Origin: Massilia sp. CFBP 13721
GTDB taxonomy: Bacteria; Pseudomonadota; Gammaproteobacteria; Burkholderiales; Burkholderiaceae_D
Length of the DNA: 64,000 bases
Direction: 5' to 3'
NCBI RefSeq assembly: GCF_014842025.1
Contig: NZ_JACYUY010000010.1
Span: 53,233 to 117,232 of the forward strand
The notes below the pieces were generated by a model. That model saw nothing but the letters and a program-made list of their open reading frames with translations. It had not been told where the DNA came from and searched no databases. Shown here one piece after another: positions 36,961-45,189 of this stretch (position 1 is its first letter; every line of letters begins with the position of its first letter). The position numbers and the translations under genes are program-made.

Positions 36961-37779
36961 TCAGATGTACTTCAGGGCCAGCGAAGCGCCTTCGATCAGC
37001 AGCAGCACGAACAGCAGGCGCAAGGCGCCCGGCTGCACGCTCGACCGGAGGCGGCGCGGATAGCGCTGCAGTTCGAGGATGGCGGCGGTCGGGATCACCG
37101 CCACGGCCAGGCCGAACAGCACGGTTTTCACCATGAAGCCGATGGCGACGACCGGCTCGAACACGCGGCCGACGGTGCGCGTGTAGTCGGGCAGGCCCCA
37201 TGGGGACAGGCCGTACACGTTCAGGTAGGCCAGCAGCAGCACGATGGTCGAACTGACCATGGCCAGGCTGAGCACCGAAAAGGCATTCGCGAACAGCTGC
37301 GGCACCAGGTCGCGGCGCAGGCGGCGCAAGGCTTGCGCGTTCACCTCGCCCTGGGGCAAACCCGCGCGCGCCAGGCCCAGCGCCGAAGCGTCGAAGGCCA
37401 TGCTCGAGCGCAGCGCGGCGAACAGCGCCGCCGACAGCGGAATCAGTTCCAGCACCAGCACCCGCACCACCATCTCCAGCGCATAACGCGACAGGCCGTA
37501 GCTCATGGCGGTGACCAGCACGATGCGGATGATGACGAGGCTGATCAGCGCCGACAGCAGCGTGAACCAGGGCAGCACCTGCCAGGTGCTGGCGTGGATG
37601 TAGCGTGCCGTGTTCAGGCGGTTGGCGCGGCGGTCCGCACCACGATAGCTCGAGGGCGAGAACGCGCTGACGATGGCCACCGCGCCGAGGAACAGCATGT
37701 ACCACCAGCTGCGCAGGTAGCGGACCAACGCACGGCCCCAGAGGCTGGGGCGGGTGGCAAGGTGGGAGGTTCGGCGCAT
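36961..37779 (-). CDS. MlaE-family ABC transporter permease
   Basis: A 272-residue inner-membrane permease of the MCE transport type. Hydrophobic segments lie near 75-100, 150-175, 200-225 and 245-270, with an amphipathic N-terminal interfacial helix. The conserved Glu in LVLELIPLSAALFAALRSS and the coupling-region context match MlaE/YrbE. The expected ATPase (MlaF) is not adjacent: the next gene upstream is relA, beyond a repeat. The permease must borrow an ATPase encoded elsewhere. Confidence 0.85.
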   Translation of the reverse strand: MRRTSHLATRPSLWGRALVRYLRSWWYMLFLGAVAIVSAFSPSSYRGADRRANRLNTARYIHASTWQVLPWFTLLSALISLVIIRIVLVTAMSYGLSRYALEMVVRVLVLELIPLSAALFAALRSSMAFDASALGLARAGLPQGEVNAQALRRLRRDLVPQLFANAFSVLSLAMVSSTIVLLLAYLNVYGLSPWGLPDYTRTVGRVFEPVVAIGFMVKTVLFGLAVAVIPTAAILELQRYPRRLRSSVQPGALRLLFVLLLIEGASLALKYI

Positions 37780-37826
37780 GGTTATATGATACGGTTTTGA
37801 TGGGCTGGCATCGCAATTTGTATCAT

Positions 37827-37936
37827 GTAGGGTGGGCGCCCCGTGCCCACGCGTGGAGCCAGCACCGTGTTGGCTGGGTCTTTTCTAAAACGGAGCCAAC
37901 ATGATGCGACGTTCACGCGTGGGCACAGGGCACCCG
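37827..37936. repeat. Nested palindromic repeat, type A, partly decayed
   Basis: The same layout as 27388-27499. The left arm (37827-37855) begins GTAGGGTGGGCGCC, the centre shares GTGTTGGCTGGG and GAGCCAACA, and the right arm starts CACGCGTGGGCAC at 37914. The right end then diverges (GGGCACCCGTT), so the outer palindrome is incomplete. It lies between relA and the MCE cassette. Confidence 0.75.
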
Positions 37937-37973
37937 TTAAACCTGTCATTCGTCCCATTGGTCCGAATGACCC

Positions 37974-40220
37974 CTACGACCTGCGGGCCTCTTGCACGCC
38001 GCCGACTTCGGCAATCGCGCTCAAGGCCTTCTGCAACTGCGCCGTCGACCCGATCTCCGCCGTAAACACCATGCGCGCCTGGCCCTTGGTCGTCTGCGTA
38101 TTCACACCCGTGACGTTGATCTTCTCGCGCAGGAAGGCGTCCGAAATATCGCGCAGCAGGCCCTGGCGGTCGATCGCGAGAATGAAGATGTCGACCGGGT
38201 ACACGGTCTCGATCACGCTGCGGCCCCACTCGGTCTGGATCACCCGTTCCGGCGCCTTGGAGCGCATCTCGGCGAAATTCTTGCACGACAGCCGGTGGAT
38301 CGACACGCCCTTGCCGCGCGTGACGAAGCCGACGATCGGGTCCGGCGGCGCCGGTTTGCAGCAGCGCGCCAGCATCGTCATCAAGCCCTCGGTGCCGACC
38401 ACCAGCACGCCCGATTTCGCGCCCTGCTCCACGCTCGAGGCGCGGCTCTTGTTGACCACCGCCGCATCGTCCAGCGGCGGCGCTTCCACGGCTTCATGCA
38501 GGGCCGCTTCCACATGGCGCAGGCTGAACTTCTCCTTGCCGACCGCGATGAACAGGTCGTCGACCTTGGCGAAGCCGAGTTTATGGGCCAGCGCTTCCAG
38601 GTTGACCGCGGTCTTGCCTTCGCGCTGCAGCGACTTTTCGACCAGCGCGCGGCCCTGCGCCAGCGTCTCGGCCAGCTCCTGCGCATGGAACCAGGCGCGC
38701 ACTTTCGAGCGCGTGCGGCTGCTGACCGTGTAGCCGGGACTGAGCCAGTCGCGCGACGGTCCCTGGCTGCCGGCCGGCCCCTTGGCGGTGATGATCTCGC
38801 AGGTCTGGCCGTTCGCCAGCGGCGTATTCAGGGGCACCATCACGCCGTCGACCTTGGCGCCGCGGCAGCGGTGGCCGACTTCGCTGTGCAGGTGGTAGGC
38901 GAAGTCGATCGGGGTCGCGCCCACCGGCAGCTCGAGCACGCGCGCCTGCGGCGTCAGGACAAAAATGCGGTCGTCGAGCGTGGTCGCTTTCAGCTTTTCG
39001 ACCCATTCCTTCTGGTCTTCCTCGGCGGCGGCGACGTCGGCGCTGTTGGTGATATCGGTTTTCCAGGCCAGCAGCTGGCGCAGCCAGGCGATCTTCTCGT
39101 CGTATTTCTGGCTCTTGAAGTTGGAGCCGCCTTCTTCCTTGTAGCGCCAGTGCGCGGCCACGCCGTACTCGGCGAAGCTGTGCATTTCCTGGGTGCGCAC
39201 CTGCACTTCCAGCGGGCGTCCGTCCTCGGCGGTGACGACCGTGTGCAGCGAGCGATAGCCATTGGGCTTCGGGCGCGCGATGTAGTCGTCGAATTCGCTC
39301 GGGATCGGCGTCCAGATGTTGTGCACCAGGCTCAGGACCGTGTAGCAGGTTTTCTCGTCCTGCACGATCACGCGGAAGGCGCGCACGTCGTACAGCGACG
39401 AAAAATCGAGGTCCTTGCCGCGCATCTTGTTGTAGATGCTGTAGATGTGTTTCGGGCGTCCGCTGACTTCGGCCTTGATGCCGGCCGCTTGCAGCTCGCG
39501 CTCGAGCCGTTCGATCGAGGACGCGACGAAGCCCTCGCGCGCCATGCGCTTTTCTTCCAGCATTTTGGCGATGCGCTTGTAGGTATCGGGCTCCATGAAA
39601 CGGAAGGCCAGGTCTTCCAGCTCCCATTTCAGCTGCCAGATGCCGAGGCGGTTCGCCAGCGGCGCATACAGGTCCATCACCTCGCGTCCATAGTCGTGGG
39701 TGAGTTCGTCGAAGCGCTTCTGCTCGGCGAACCAGCGCAACGCCGTCACGCACGAGGCGAGGCGGATCAGGACCACGCGCATGTCGGTCGCCATGGCGAG
39801 CAACATCTTGCGCAGCGTTTCCACCTGCGCCACGGCTTGCTGGGCCGCGTTCTTGCCGCGCCCGACCGTCTGCTGGCCGACCGTCAGGTCGCGCAGGCGG
39901 ATCAGCTGCTGCACGCCGCGCACCAGGCTGGCCACCTCGGGCCCGAACAGGCGCTCGAGCGTTTCCACCAGCGGCGGCTCGACGATCACGAGTTCGAACA
40001 GCAATCCGGCGATGCGGGTTTCGACGTCGCTGCGCAGGTAGGCCAGCGTGCCGGCCACGCCCAGCGAAAACTCGAACGCGTTCTGGCCGGACCAGCAGGC
40101 GCGTTCGCCATAGGCGGCCGAAGCGTAATCGAGCGCGTGCTGGACGCGCACGCATTCCTCGGGATTGAGACCGTTGACCAGTTGCGTGGTGGCGTCGCCG
40201 AGTGCGGCGGTGGAAACCAT
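37974..40220 (-). CDS. relA: (p)ppGpp synthetase, RelA type
   Basis: A 748-residue ribosome-linked stringent-response enzyme that makes (p)ppGpp from ATP and GTP/GDP. The N-terminal hydrolase region lacks the HD metal motif (LLFELVIVEPPLVETLER at that place), so it should not hydrolyse ppGpp. The synthetase carries EFDDYIARPKPNGYRSLHT, the EXDD form typical of monofunctional RelA rather than the RXKD of SpoT. TGS, helical, zinc-finger-like (LARCCKPAPPDPIVGFVTRG) and ACT domains follow. It is last in an operon with a hydrolase and ridA, with a 6-bp gap to ridA. Confidence 0.95.
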   Translation of the reverse strand: MVSTAALGDATTQLVNGLNPEECVRVQHALDYASAAYGERACWSGQNAFEFSLGVAGTLAYLRSDVETRIAGLLFELVIVEPPLVETLERLFGPEVASLVRGVQQLIRLRDLTVGQQTVGRGKNAAQQAVAQVETLRKMLLAMATDMRVVLIRLASCVTALRWFAEQKRFDELTHDYGREVMDLYAPLANRLGIWQLKWELEDLAFRFMEPDTYKRIAKMLEEKRMAREGFVASSIERLERELQAAGIKAEVSGRPKHIYSIYNKMRGKDLDFSSLYDVRAFRVIVQDEKTCYTVLSLVHNIWTPIPSEFDDYIARPKPNGYRSLHTVVTAEDGRPLEVQVRTQEMHSFAEYGVAAHWRYKEEGGSNFKSQKYDEKIAWLRQLLAWKTDITNSADVAAAEEDQKEWVEKLKATTLDDRIFVLTPQARVLELPVGATPIDFAYHLHSEVGHRCRGAKVDGVMVPLNTPLANGQTCEIITAKGPAGSQGPSRDWLSPGYTVSSRTRSKVRAWFHAQELAETLAQGRALVEKSLQREGKTAVNLEALAHKLGFAKVDDLFIAVGKEKFSLRHVEAALHEAVEAPPLDDAAVVNKSRASSVEQGAKSGVLVVGTEGLMTMLARCCKPAPPDPIVGFVTRGKGVSIHRLSCKNFAEMRSKAPERVIQTEWGRSVIETVYPVDIFILAIDRQGLLRDISDAFLREKINVTGVNTQTTKGQARMVFTAEIGSTAQLQKALSAIAEVGGVQEARRS

Positions 40221-40226
40221 CGACGA

Positions 40227-40577
40227 TTAACGCAGTGCGGCGGTGACGACGATCTCCACCAGGCAGGCCGGATTGGCAAGCTTTGCTTCGACGGTCGCGC
40301 GCGGCGGCGTGTGGCCGGAGGCGACCCATTCGTCGTAGACCGCGTTCATGCCGGCGAAATGCGCCATGTCGGCGATGTAGATCTGGCACATCAGGATGCA
40401 GGTCTTGTCGCTGCCAGCCTCGTTGAGCAGGCGGTCGACGTGGCCCAGCACTTCGCGCGTCTGGCCTTCGATGTCTTGCGTCGTGTCTTCGGCGATCTGC
40501 CCGGCCAGGTAGACGGTGTCGTTGTGGATGGCGGTTTCGGACAGGCGCTTGCCTACGTGAAGTCGTTTGATTTCCAT
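40227..40577 (-). CDS. RidA/YjgF-family protein
   Basis: A 116-residue small enzyme of the family that hydrolyses reactive enamines/imines made by PLP enzymes. The family pattern is present (VYLAGQIAEDTTQDIEGQTR, CQIYIADMAHFAGMNAVYDE, PPRATVEAKLANPACLVEI), including the catalytic-type Arg in PPRAT. The early residues (MEIKRLHVGKRLSETAIHND) match the YoaB-like branch. It is 27 bp downstream of the hydrolase and 6 bp upstream of relA. Confidence 0.92.
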   Translation of the reverse strand: MEIKRLHVGKRLSETAIHNDTVYLAGQIAEDTTQDIEGQTREVLGHVDRLLNEAGSDKTCILMCQIYIADMAHFAGMNAVYDEWVASGHTPPRATVEAKLANPACLVEIVVTAALR

Positions 40578-40604
40578 GGTCTCTTTCGTGTTCTGGCTGC
40601 CGAA

Positions 40605-41483
40605 TCAGGCAGCCGTTAAAAATGTGCGTGCGATGGCAATCTGTTCGGGCTGGACAAAGGTCGGTGCATGACCCACGCCCGCGATCTCGACCAATTGCGG
40701 CTTCGGCCCGCGCGTCGTCATCAGCTGCGCCGTCTCGTGCGACAGCAGGTCGGACAGTTCTCCGCGCACCAGCAGCGTCGGGCAAGCGATCGCATCCCAG
40801 GCGTGCCACAGCAGCGCCTCGTCCTGCCTGGCCCGTTCCACGCCCAGGGCCTTGAAGGGCTGGGCCAGCGCCAGGTCGTAGTGGCGCACCCATTCGCCGT
40901 TCGGCTGCTGGCGCAGCACGTCGGCGGCCAGCTTGTCCCACTGTTCGTCCGAGTGCGGCCCGAACGACGCCGACACCTCGCGCACGAAACGCGCGCCGCT
41001 GGCGTAATCGGGAAAGCGCAGGTCCTGGCCGATGTAGTCGGCGATGCGGTTCAGGGCCGCGCCGTCCAGCGTCGGGCCGATGTCGTTGAGCAGCAGGCGC
41101 GTGATCGGCGAACCCGGCAGCGAGGCCAGCACCATGCCGATCAGGCCGCCCATCGAGGTGCCGAACCAGTGCACCTTGTCGGCGCCGCCGGCGGTGACGC
41201 GCGCGACCAGCGTCACCATGTCGGCCACGTACTGCGGCAGCGCGTACAGCTGCGGATCGGCGAGGCGGTCGGAGCGTCCGCGTCCGGCCACGTCGGGACA
41301 GACCACGCGGTAATGGTCGCACAGCTCGCGCGCCAGCGCATCGAAGTCGTCGCCCACGCGGGTCACGCCGTGCACGCACACCAGCACGCGCGGGTTGTCC
41401 GGGTCGCCCCACTCCTTGTAGGCGATCCGGTGCAGGCCGGCCGGCGAGGCGCACTGCACGTTTTTCACTCTCGGTTCGCTCAT
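40605..41483 (-). CDS. Alpha/beta-hydrolase
   Basis: A 292-residue serine hydrolase. The oxyanion region is VCVHGVTRVGDDF, the nucleophile elbow is WFGTSMGGLIG, the acid is probably in VRGELSDLL, and the catalytic His in IAGVGHAPTFV. The ATG at 41483 is preceded by GGAGC and removes an unconserved 22-residue N-terminal stretch. Substrate unknown. It is first in the hydrolase-ridA-relA operon and diverges from the 3-hydroxybutyrate dehydrogenase gene. Confidence 0.9.
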   Translation of the reverse strand: MSEPRVKNVQCASPAGLHRIAYKEWGDPDNPRVLVCVHGVTRVGDDFDALARELCDHYRVVCPDVAGRGRSDRLADPQLYALPQYVADMVTLVARVTAGGADKVHWFGTSMGGLIGMVLASLPGSPITRLLLNDIGPTLDGAALNRIADYIGQDLRFPDYASGARFVREVSASFGPHSDEQWDKLAADVLRQQPNGEWVRHYDLALAQPFKALGVERARQDEALLWHAWDAIACPTLLVRGELSDLLSHETAQLMTTRGPKPQLVEIAGVGHAPTFVQPEQIAIARTFLTAA

Positions 41484-41624
41484 TGCGGCTCTTGCTCCAG
41501 ATGACAATATCGGTACGTCGCTCGGGTACTCAATTGAGCCCAGCCTCACATTTTAACTGCCCGAGCGATTAGAATTCTACCAATTCCGCGCAAGAACCCT
41601 GAACACCCACTTACAGAGGACAAG

Positions 41625-42419
41625 ATGAAATCCAGTATGCTCAGCGGTAAAACGGCACTCGTCACCGGCTCGACCTCGGGCATTGGCCTGGGTATCGCCC
41701 GCGCACTGGCCGAACAGGGCGCCAACCTGGTCTTCAACGGCTTCGGCGACGCCCAGCAGATCGAAAAGCTGTACACCGACATCAGTCAGGAATTCGGCGT
41801 GCAGACCGCCTACCACAATGCCGACATGTCGAAGCCCGGGCAAATCGAGGCGATGATGGCCTTCGCGCAGGAGAAATTCGGCGGCGTCGACATCCTGGTC
41901 AATAACGCCGGCATCCAGCACGTGGCCACTGTCGAAGACTTCCCGGTCGAGAAATGGGATGCGATCATCGCCATCAACCTCAGCTCCGCCTTCCACACCA
42001 CGCGCCTGGCCCTACCCGGCATGAAACAGAAGAACTGGGGCCGTATCATCAACCTGGCGTCGGTGCACGGCCTGGTCGGCTCGGCGCAAAAGTCGGCGTA
42101 TGTCGCGGCCAAGCACGGCCTGGTCGGCTTCACCAAGGTCACCGCGCTGGAGACGGCGCAGACCGGCGTGACCTGCAACGCGATCTGCCCGGGCTGGGTA
42201 CTGACCCCGCTGGTGCAGAAACAGGTCGACGACCGCGCGGCGCGCGAGAACGTGACGAACGACGCGGCAAAGCGCGCGCTGCTGGCCGAAAAACAGCCAT
42301 CGGGCGAATTCGTGACGCCGGACGAACTGGGCGCGCTGGCCGTGTTCTTCTGCTCGCCGGCGGGGTCGCAGGTGCGCGGTGTGGCGTGGAACATGGATGG
42401 GGGTTGGGCGGCGCAGTAA
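41625..42419 (+). CDS. bdhA: 3-hydroxybutyrate dehydrogenase
   Basis: A 264-residue SDR enzyme that interconverts (R)-3-hydroxybutyrate and acetoacetate with NAD, in PHB degradation. The cofactor loop is TGSTSGIGLGIARAL. The Ser-Tyr-Lys triad lies in NLASVHGLVGSAQKSAYVAAK. Substrate-pocket signatures IQHVATVEDF and NAICPGWVLTPLVQKQ closely match known 3-hydroxybutyrate dehydrogenases. An AGAGGA ribosome site precedes ATG 41625. It would hand acetoacetate to the scoAB CoA-transferase encoded about 15 kb away. Confidence 0.93.
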   Translation: MKSSMLSGKTALVTGSTSGIGLGIARALAEQGANLVFNGFGDAQQIEKLYTDISQEFGVQTAYHNADMSKPGQIEAMMAFAQEKFGGVDILVNNAGIQHVATVEDFPVEKWDAIIAINLSSAFHTTRLALPGMKQKNWGRIINLASVHGLVGSAQKSAYVAAKHGLVGFTKVTALETAQTGVTCNAICPGWVLTPLVQKQVDDRAARENVTNDAAKRALLAEKQPSGEFVTPDELGALAVFFCSPAGSQVRGVAWNMDGGWAAQ

Positions 42420-42452
42420 GGTGTTGCTTCGCCGCTGATCGGGCGGTGATGA

Positions 42453-42547
42453 CGCGTGGGCGGAGCCCACCCTACGGCACGCCGCCGCCAAGGGCTTCGG
42501 CCACAGTGCTTGATCACATCTGACGTAGGGTGGGCTCCGCCCACGCG
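42453..42547. repeat. Nested palindromic repeat, type B
   Basis: The 24-bp outer arms, CGCGTGGGCGGAGCCCACCC plus TACG (42453-42476) and their exact inverse (42524-42547), are perfect. Each arm contains its own short hairpin GTGGGCGGAGCCCAC. The 47-bp centre is unrelated to type A. It lies between bdhA and the CAT-fold gene on the same strand. Confidence 0.8.
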
Positions 42548-42627
42548 GATCACCGCATGCGCCGACGCGGCGTGGCTTCGGCCCTATGTGCGAAAATGGC
42601 GCCCTTTGCCTCACACGCACAACCATC

Positions 42628-43266
42628 ATGCACAACTTCGACAAGCGGCGCGACCGCTTCGAGCTCTTCGACCGCATGGACAGCCCCGCGGTCAACCTCT
42701 GCTTCACGCTCGACCTGCCCGACTATCGCCCCTGGTGCAAGGCGCAGGGCCTGCCGCCCTTCCACGTGCTGCTGTGCGCCGTGCTGCGCGCGGTGCTGAA
42801 AATCGAGAATTTCCGCTACCGCGTGTTCGAGGGCGAGGTCATCGAAATCGACCGCCTGATGCCCTCCTTCACCGTCGTCAACCACAACAACGATTTGAAC
42901 TTCGCCCTGTTCGACTGGTCCGACGACCTAAGCGAATTCGTCGCCCGCGGCATTGCGGCGCGCGACCAAGCCTGCGCCATGACGGCCCTGAACAACGCGT
43001 ACGCGACCCTGACGCCGCGCCAGTGCAAGGACCAAGTCTTCATCACCTGCATCCCCTGGCTCGATTTCACCTCGATCCAGCATCCGGCAGCAACCCTCGC
43101 TTCGCCCGACATCCCGTCGCTGGCCTGGGGCCGGTTTAAGGATGGCCCTGGTGGCCGCCTGCAGCTGCCGTTCTCGGTGCAGGCGCACCACGGCTTCGTC
43201 GACGGTTTTCACATTCACCAGCTGGCGCAGCAGATCGCGGCCGAGCTGGACGGCTTCATGCAATAA
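42628..43266 (+). CDS. CatA-like acetyltransferase fold protein
   Basis: A 212-residue member of the chloramphenicol acetyltransferase superfamily. The catalytic-type motif HHGFVDGFHIHQL lies near the C-terminus, with the second superfamily segment in FITCIPWLDFTSI. ATG 42628 starts MHNFDKRRDRFELFDRM, typical of the family; the frame is open upstream, but only through repeat-adjacent sequence. Many genomic members are not drug-resistance enzymes, so acetylation of chloramphenicol should not be assumed. It converges with the DUF5694 gene, 6 bp apart. Confidence 0.85.
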   Translation: MHNFDKRRDRFELFDRMDSPAVNLCFTLDLPDYRPWCKAQGLPPFHVLLCAVLRAVLKIENFRYRVFEGEVIEIDRLMPSFTVVNHNNDLNFALFDWSDDLSEFVARGIAARDQACAMTALNNAYATLTPRQCKDQVFITCIPWLDFTSIQHPAATLASPDIPSLAWGRFKDGPGGRLQLPFSVQAHHGFVDGFHIHQLAQQIAAELDGFMQ

Positions 43267-43272
43267 CCGGCT

Positions 43273-44343
43273 CTACTTCAGCACCTTCTGCACATCCACG
43301 ATATCCACGCCCTGCAGCTGCCCCAGCCAACTGTCGAACCACGGCTTGTGCGACGCGCCGACCACCGTCAGCACGCGTGCGCCGGGACGTTCGCGGAAGG
43401 TTTCGCGGATGTTGGCGACCATGCGCAGGTTGCGGATTTCCCAGCCGGCGACCCAGATCTGCGGATAGCCTGCCTTCGATTGCGCGCGCAGGGCCGGGAC
43501 GACGTTGGCTTCGGCGAGCGCGCGCAAGCCTTCCGGTTCGTTGACGGCGCGGTAGAGCGGCAGCAGGTCGGACGCGCCGCTCAAGGCTTCCTCGCGCTTC
43601 TTGCGCGGCTCGAACGTCGCCCCGCCCTGCGCCCATGCCGCTTCGATCTCGCGCACGAAGGCCTTGATGTCGGGCACCTCGGCGAGATCGCCCGTATGGT
43701 TGTCGACCGCATGCACGCGCGCCAGGCCGAGGCGCGCGGCCAGGCGCGCGGCGATCTGGTAGCTCTCGTCGTTGCGCTTGCCGAGCTTCTCTAGCTGGGC
43801 GACCAGCGCCGCGTCCAGCCCGTCGCCACTGCGGCGCTCCCCGGGAGCAAGCTGCACCCACTGCACATAGGCCGAGGCGCTGTCATAGGACGCCAGGAAC
43901 AGGGCGGCCAGGCGGCGGCGCCCCTGCGGCGTGGGATGTGCAGGCCAGGCCTTGAGCAGCTGGCGCGCTTCTTCCATCGCCGCCGGCACGTCCAGCCCGG
44001 TGGCGGCGCGCGCGGCCGCCACCGGCTCGCAGTAATCGGCGCCGTACCTGGCGGCGTGGCGCGCCGCCAGGTCGCATTCTTCGCCGTTCTCGTCTTCGAT
44101 GGTGATGATCTCCGGCCTGAAGGCGGCCAGCTTGTCGAGCACCGGATCGAGCGCGGCCGGGTTGAAGCCTGGCGGCAGGCCGCGCAGGTGGATCGTGCCG
44201 AGCACCAGCACCTGGGCGCGCGGCCCGGCCATGTCACGGTCGAGGCTGGTCAAATCGACCTGGGCCGAAACCGGGGTTGAGGCGAAGGCGAACAGCGGCA
44301 GCAGGCAGGCGGCGAGCCGGTGCGGTACGCGGATATTTCTCAT
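43273..44343 (-). CDS. Exported DUF5694 protein
   Basis: A 356-residue protein with a signal peptide ending near residue 28 (TPVSA). The mature part begins with QVLVLGTIHLRGLPPGFNP, continues with RPEIITIEDENGEECD and ends with LTVVGASHKPWFDSWLGQL. This GTxH...E...GxxH layout resembles the TraB/GumN-like putative hydrolase fold used by DUF5694 proteins. Catalysis is unproven. It is probably periplasmic. It diverges from the tetR gene with a 172-bp gap. Confidence 0.82.
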   Translation of the reverse strand: MRNIRVPHRLAACLLPLFAFASTPVSAQVDLTSLDRDMAGPRAQVLVLGTIHLRGLPPGFNPAALDPVLDKLAAFRPEIITIEDENGEECDLAARHAARYGADYCEPVAAARAATGLDVPAAMEEARQLLKAWPAHPTPQGRRRLAALFLASYDSASAYVQWVQLAPGERRSGDGLDAALVAQLEKLGKRNDESYQIAARLAARLGLARVHAVDNHTGDLAEVPDIKAFVREIEAAWAQGGATFEPRKKREEALSGASDLLPLYRAVNEPEGLRALAEANVVPALRAQSKAGYPQIWVAGWEIRNLRMVANIRETFRERPGARVLTVVGASHKPWFDSWLGQLQGVDIVDVQKVLK

Positions 44344-44456
44344 CGAGCGTTCTCCAAACAATTTTGTTAGGCGAACAATATAAAAAGACCGCGCGTGACC
44401 ACAACAGGATCACGACAGGACGCCCATTTCACGGTCAAGGCCGTTGCAAAAGCCGC

Positions 44457-44485
44457 TTGACTTCAAAATATGATGCACATAATAT
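44457..44485 (+). promoter_or_regulatory. Promoter of the tetR-like gene
   Basis: TTGACT (44457-44462), a 17-bp spacer and TAATAT (44480-44485) make a strong sigma-70 promoter. The -10 hexamer is overlapped by the operator at 44481-44500. Confidence 0.7.
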
Positions 44486-44500
44486 GAAGATCATCATATT
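44481..44500. promoter_or_regulatory. TetR-type operator, copy 1
   Basis: The 20-bp site AATATGAAGATCATCATATT is an imperfect palindrome with AATATGA/TCATATT arms. It differs at one base from the copy at 45137-45156. It overlaps the -10 element and lies 15 bp before the tetR start, so autorepression is expected. Confidence 0.75.
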
Positions 44501-44515
44501 TTCCAGGCACCTGTC

Positions 44516-45094
44516 ATGAACGCCGAATCGAAACAGAGCCGCCGCGAGCAATCGCACAGCCGCATCCTCGACGCCGCCGCGCGCGCCGTGCGGCGCCATG
44601 GCTATGCCGGCGTCGGCGTGGCCGAGGTCATGAAGGAAGCCGGCCTCACCCATGGCGGTTTCTACGCCCACTTCAAGTCGCGCGAGGCGCTGCTCGCCGC
44701 TGCCATTGAGCACGCGGGTGCGGACAGCACTAAATCGCTCACCCGCCGCATCGCCGCCCTGCAGGAAGCGGGCGCGACTCCCGTGGCGGCGCTGGTCGAG
44801 GCCTACCTGGCCGACGTCCACGTGGCCAACTGCGAGCGCGGCTGCGTCGTCGCCGCCCTCGGTTCCGAGATGCCGCGCCAGGACGCCGCGCTGCTGGAAG
44901 CGTCGCGCCAGCGCGTCGGCGCCCTCGTGGAACGGGCACGTACCGCCTTGCCGCCGGACGCGCCGCCCGAACGCGCCTTCCTGCTCGCCAGCGCCCTGGT
45001 CGGCGCCCTGCAGCTGGCGCGCGCACTCGGCGACGCAGGCCGCGCCTTGCTGCCGGCCACCCGCGCCGCGCTGATCGCACAGTACGACCACTGA
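44516..45094 (+). CDS. TetR-family repressor
   Basis: A 192-residue regulator. The N-terminal helix-turn-helix is at about 15-60 (ILDAAARAVRRHGYAGVGVA, EVMKEAGLTHGGFYAHFKSR), a pattern shared with NemR/AcrR-like repressors that have the THGGFYAHF signature. The C-terminal ligand domain has Cys in CERGCVVAALGSEM, which might sense electrophiles as NemR does; that is inference. Twin operators before this gene and before the SDR gene define its likely regulon. A terminator follows at once. Confidence 0.92.
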   Translation: MNAESKQSRREQSHSRILDAAARAVRRHGYAGVGVAEVMKEAGLTHGGFYAHFKSREALLAAAIEHAGADSTKSLTRRIAALQEAGATPVAALVEAYLADVHVANCERGCVVAALGSEMPRQDAALLEASRQRVGALVERARTALPPDAPPERAFLLASALVGALQLARALGDAGRALLPATRAALIAQYDH

Positions 45095-45100
45095 GACGAG

Positions 45101-45128
45101 CGGCTGCCCGGACGCAGCCGTTTTTTTT
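45101..45128 (+). terminator. Terminator of the tetR-like gene
   Basis: CGGCTGC and GCAGCCG (7-bp stem, 6-nt loop) are followed by eight T (45121-45128). The last two T also form the start of the TTGACA -35 element of the next promoter. Confidence 0.85.
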
Positions 45129-45156
45129 GACACGGAAATATGACGATCATCATATT
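45127..45156 (+). promoter_or_regulatory. SDR-MFS promoter with TetR operator, copy 2
   Basis: TTGACA at 45127-45132 is followed after 18 bp by CATATT (45151-45156). The operator AATATGACGATCATCATATT (45137-45156) fills the spacer and the -10, so the repressor would block polymerase. It is the sole visible promoter for the SDR and MFS genes. Confidence 0.7.
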
Positions 45157-45189
45157 CACAAACAGCAGTCCACCTTGAAAGGAACGACC

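Noticed and set aside
38581..41454. 957-codon minus-strand open frame running through relA, ridA and the hydrolase
   Set aside because: It is in a different frame from all three recognised genes on that strand and has a low-complexity Arg/Ala/Gly translation.
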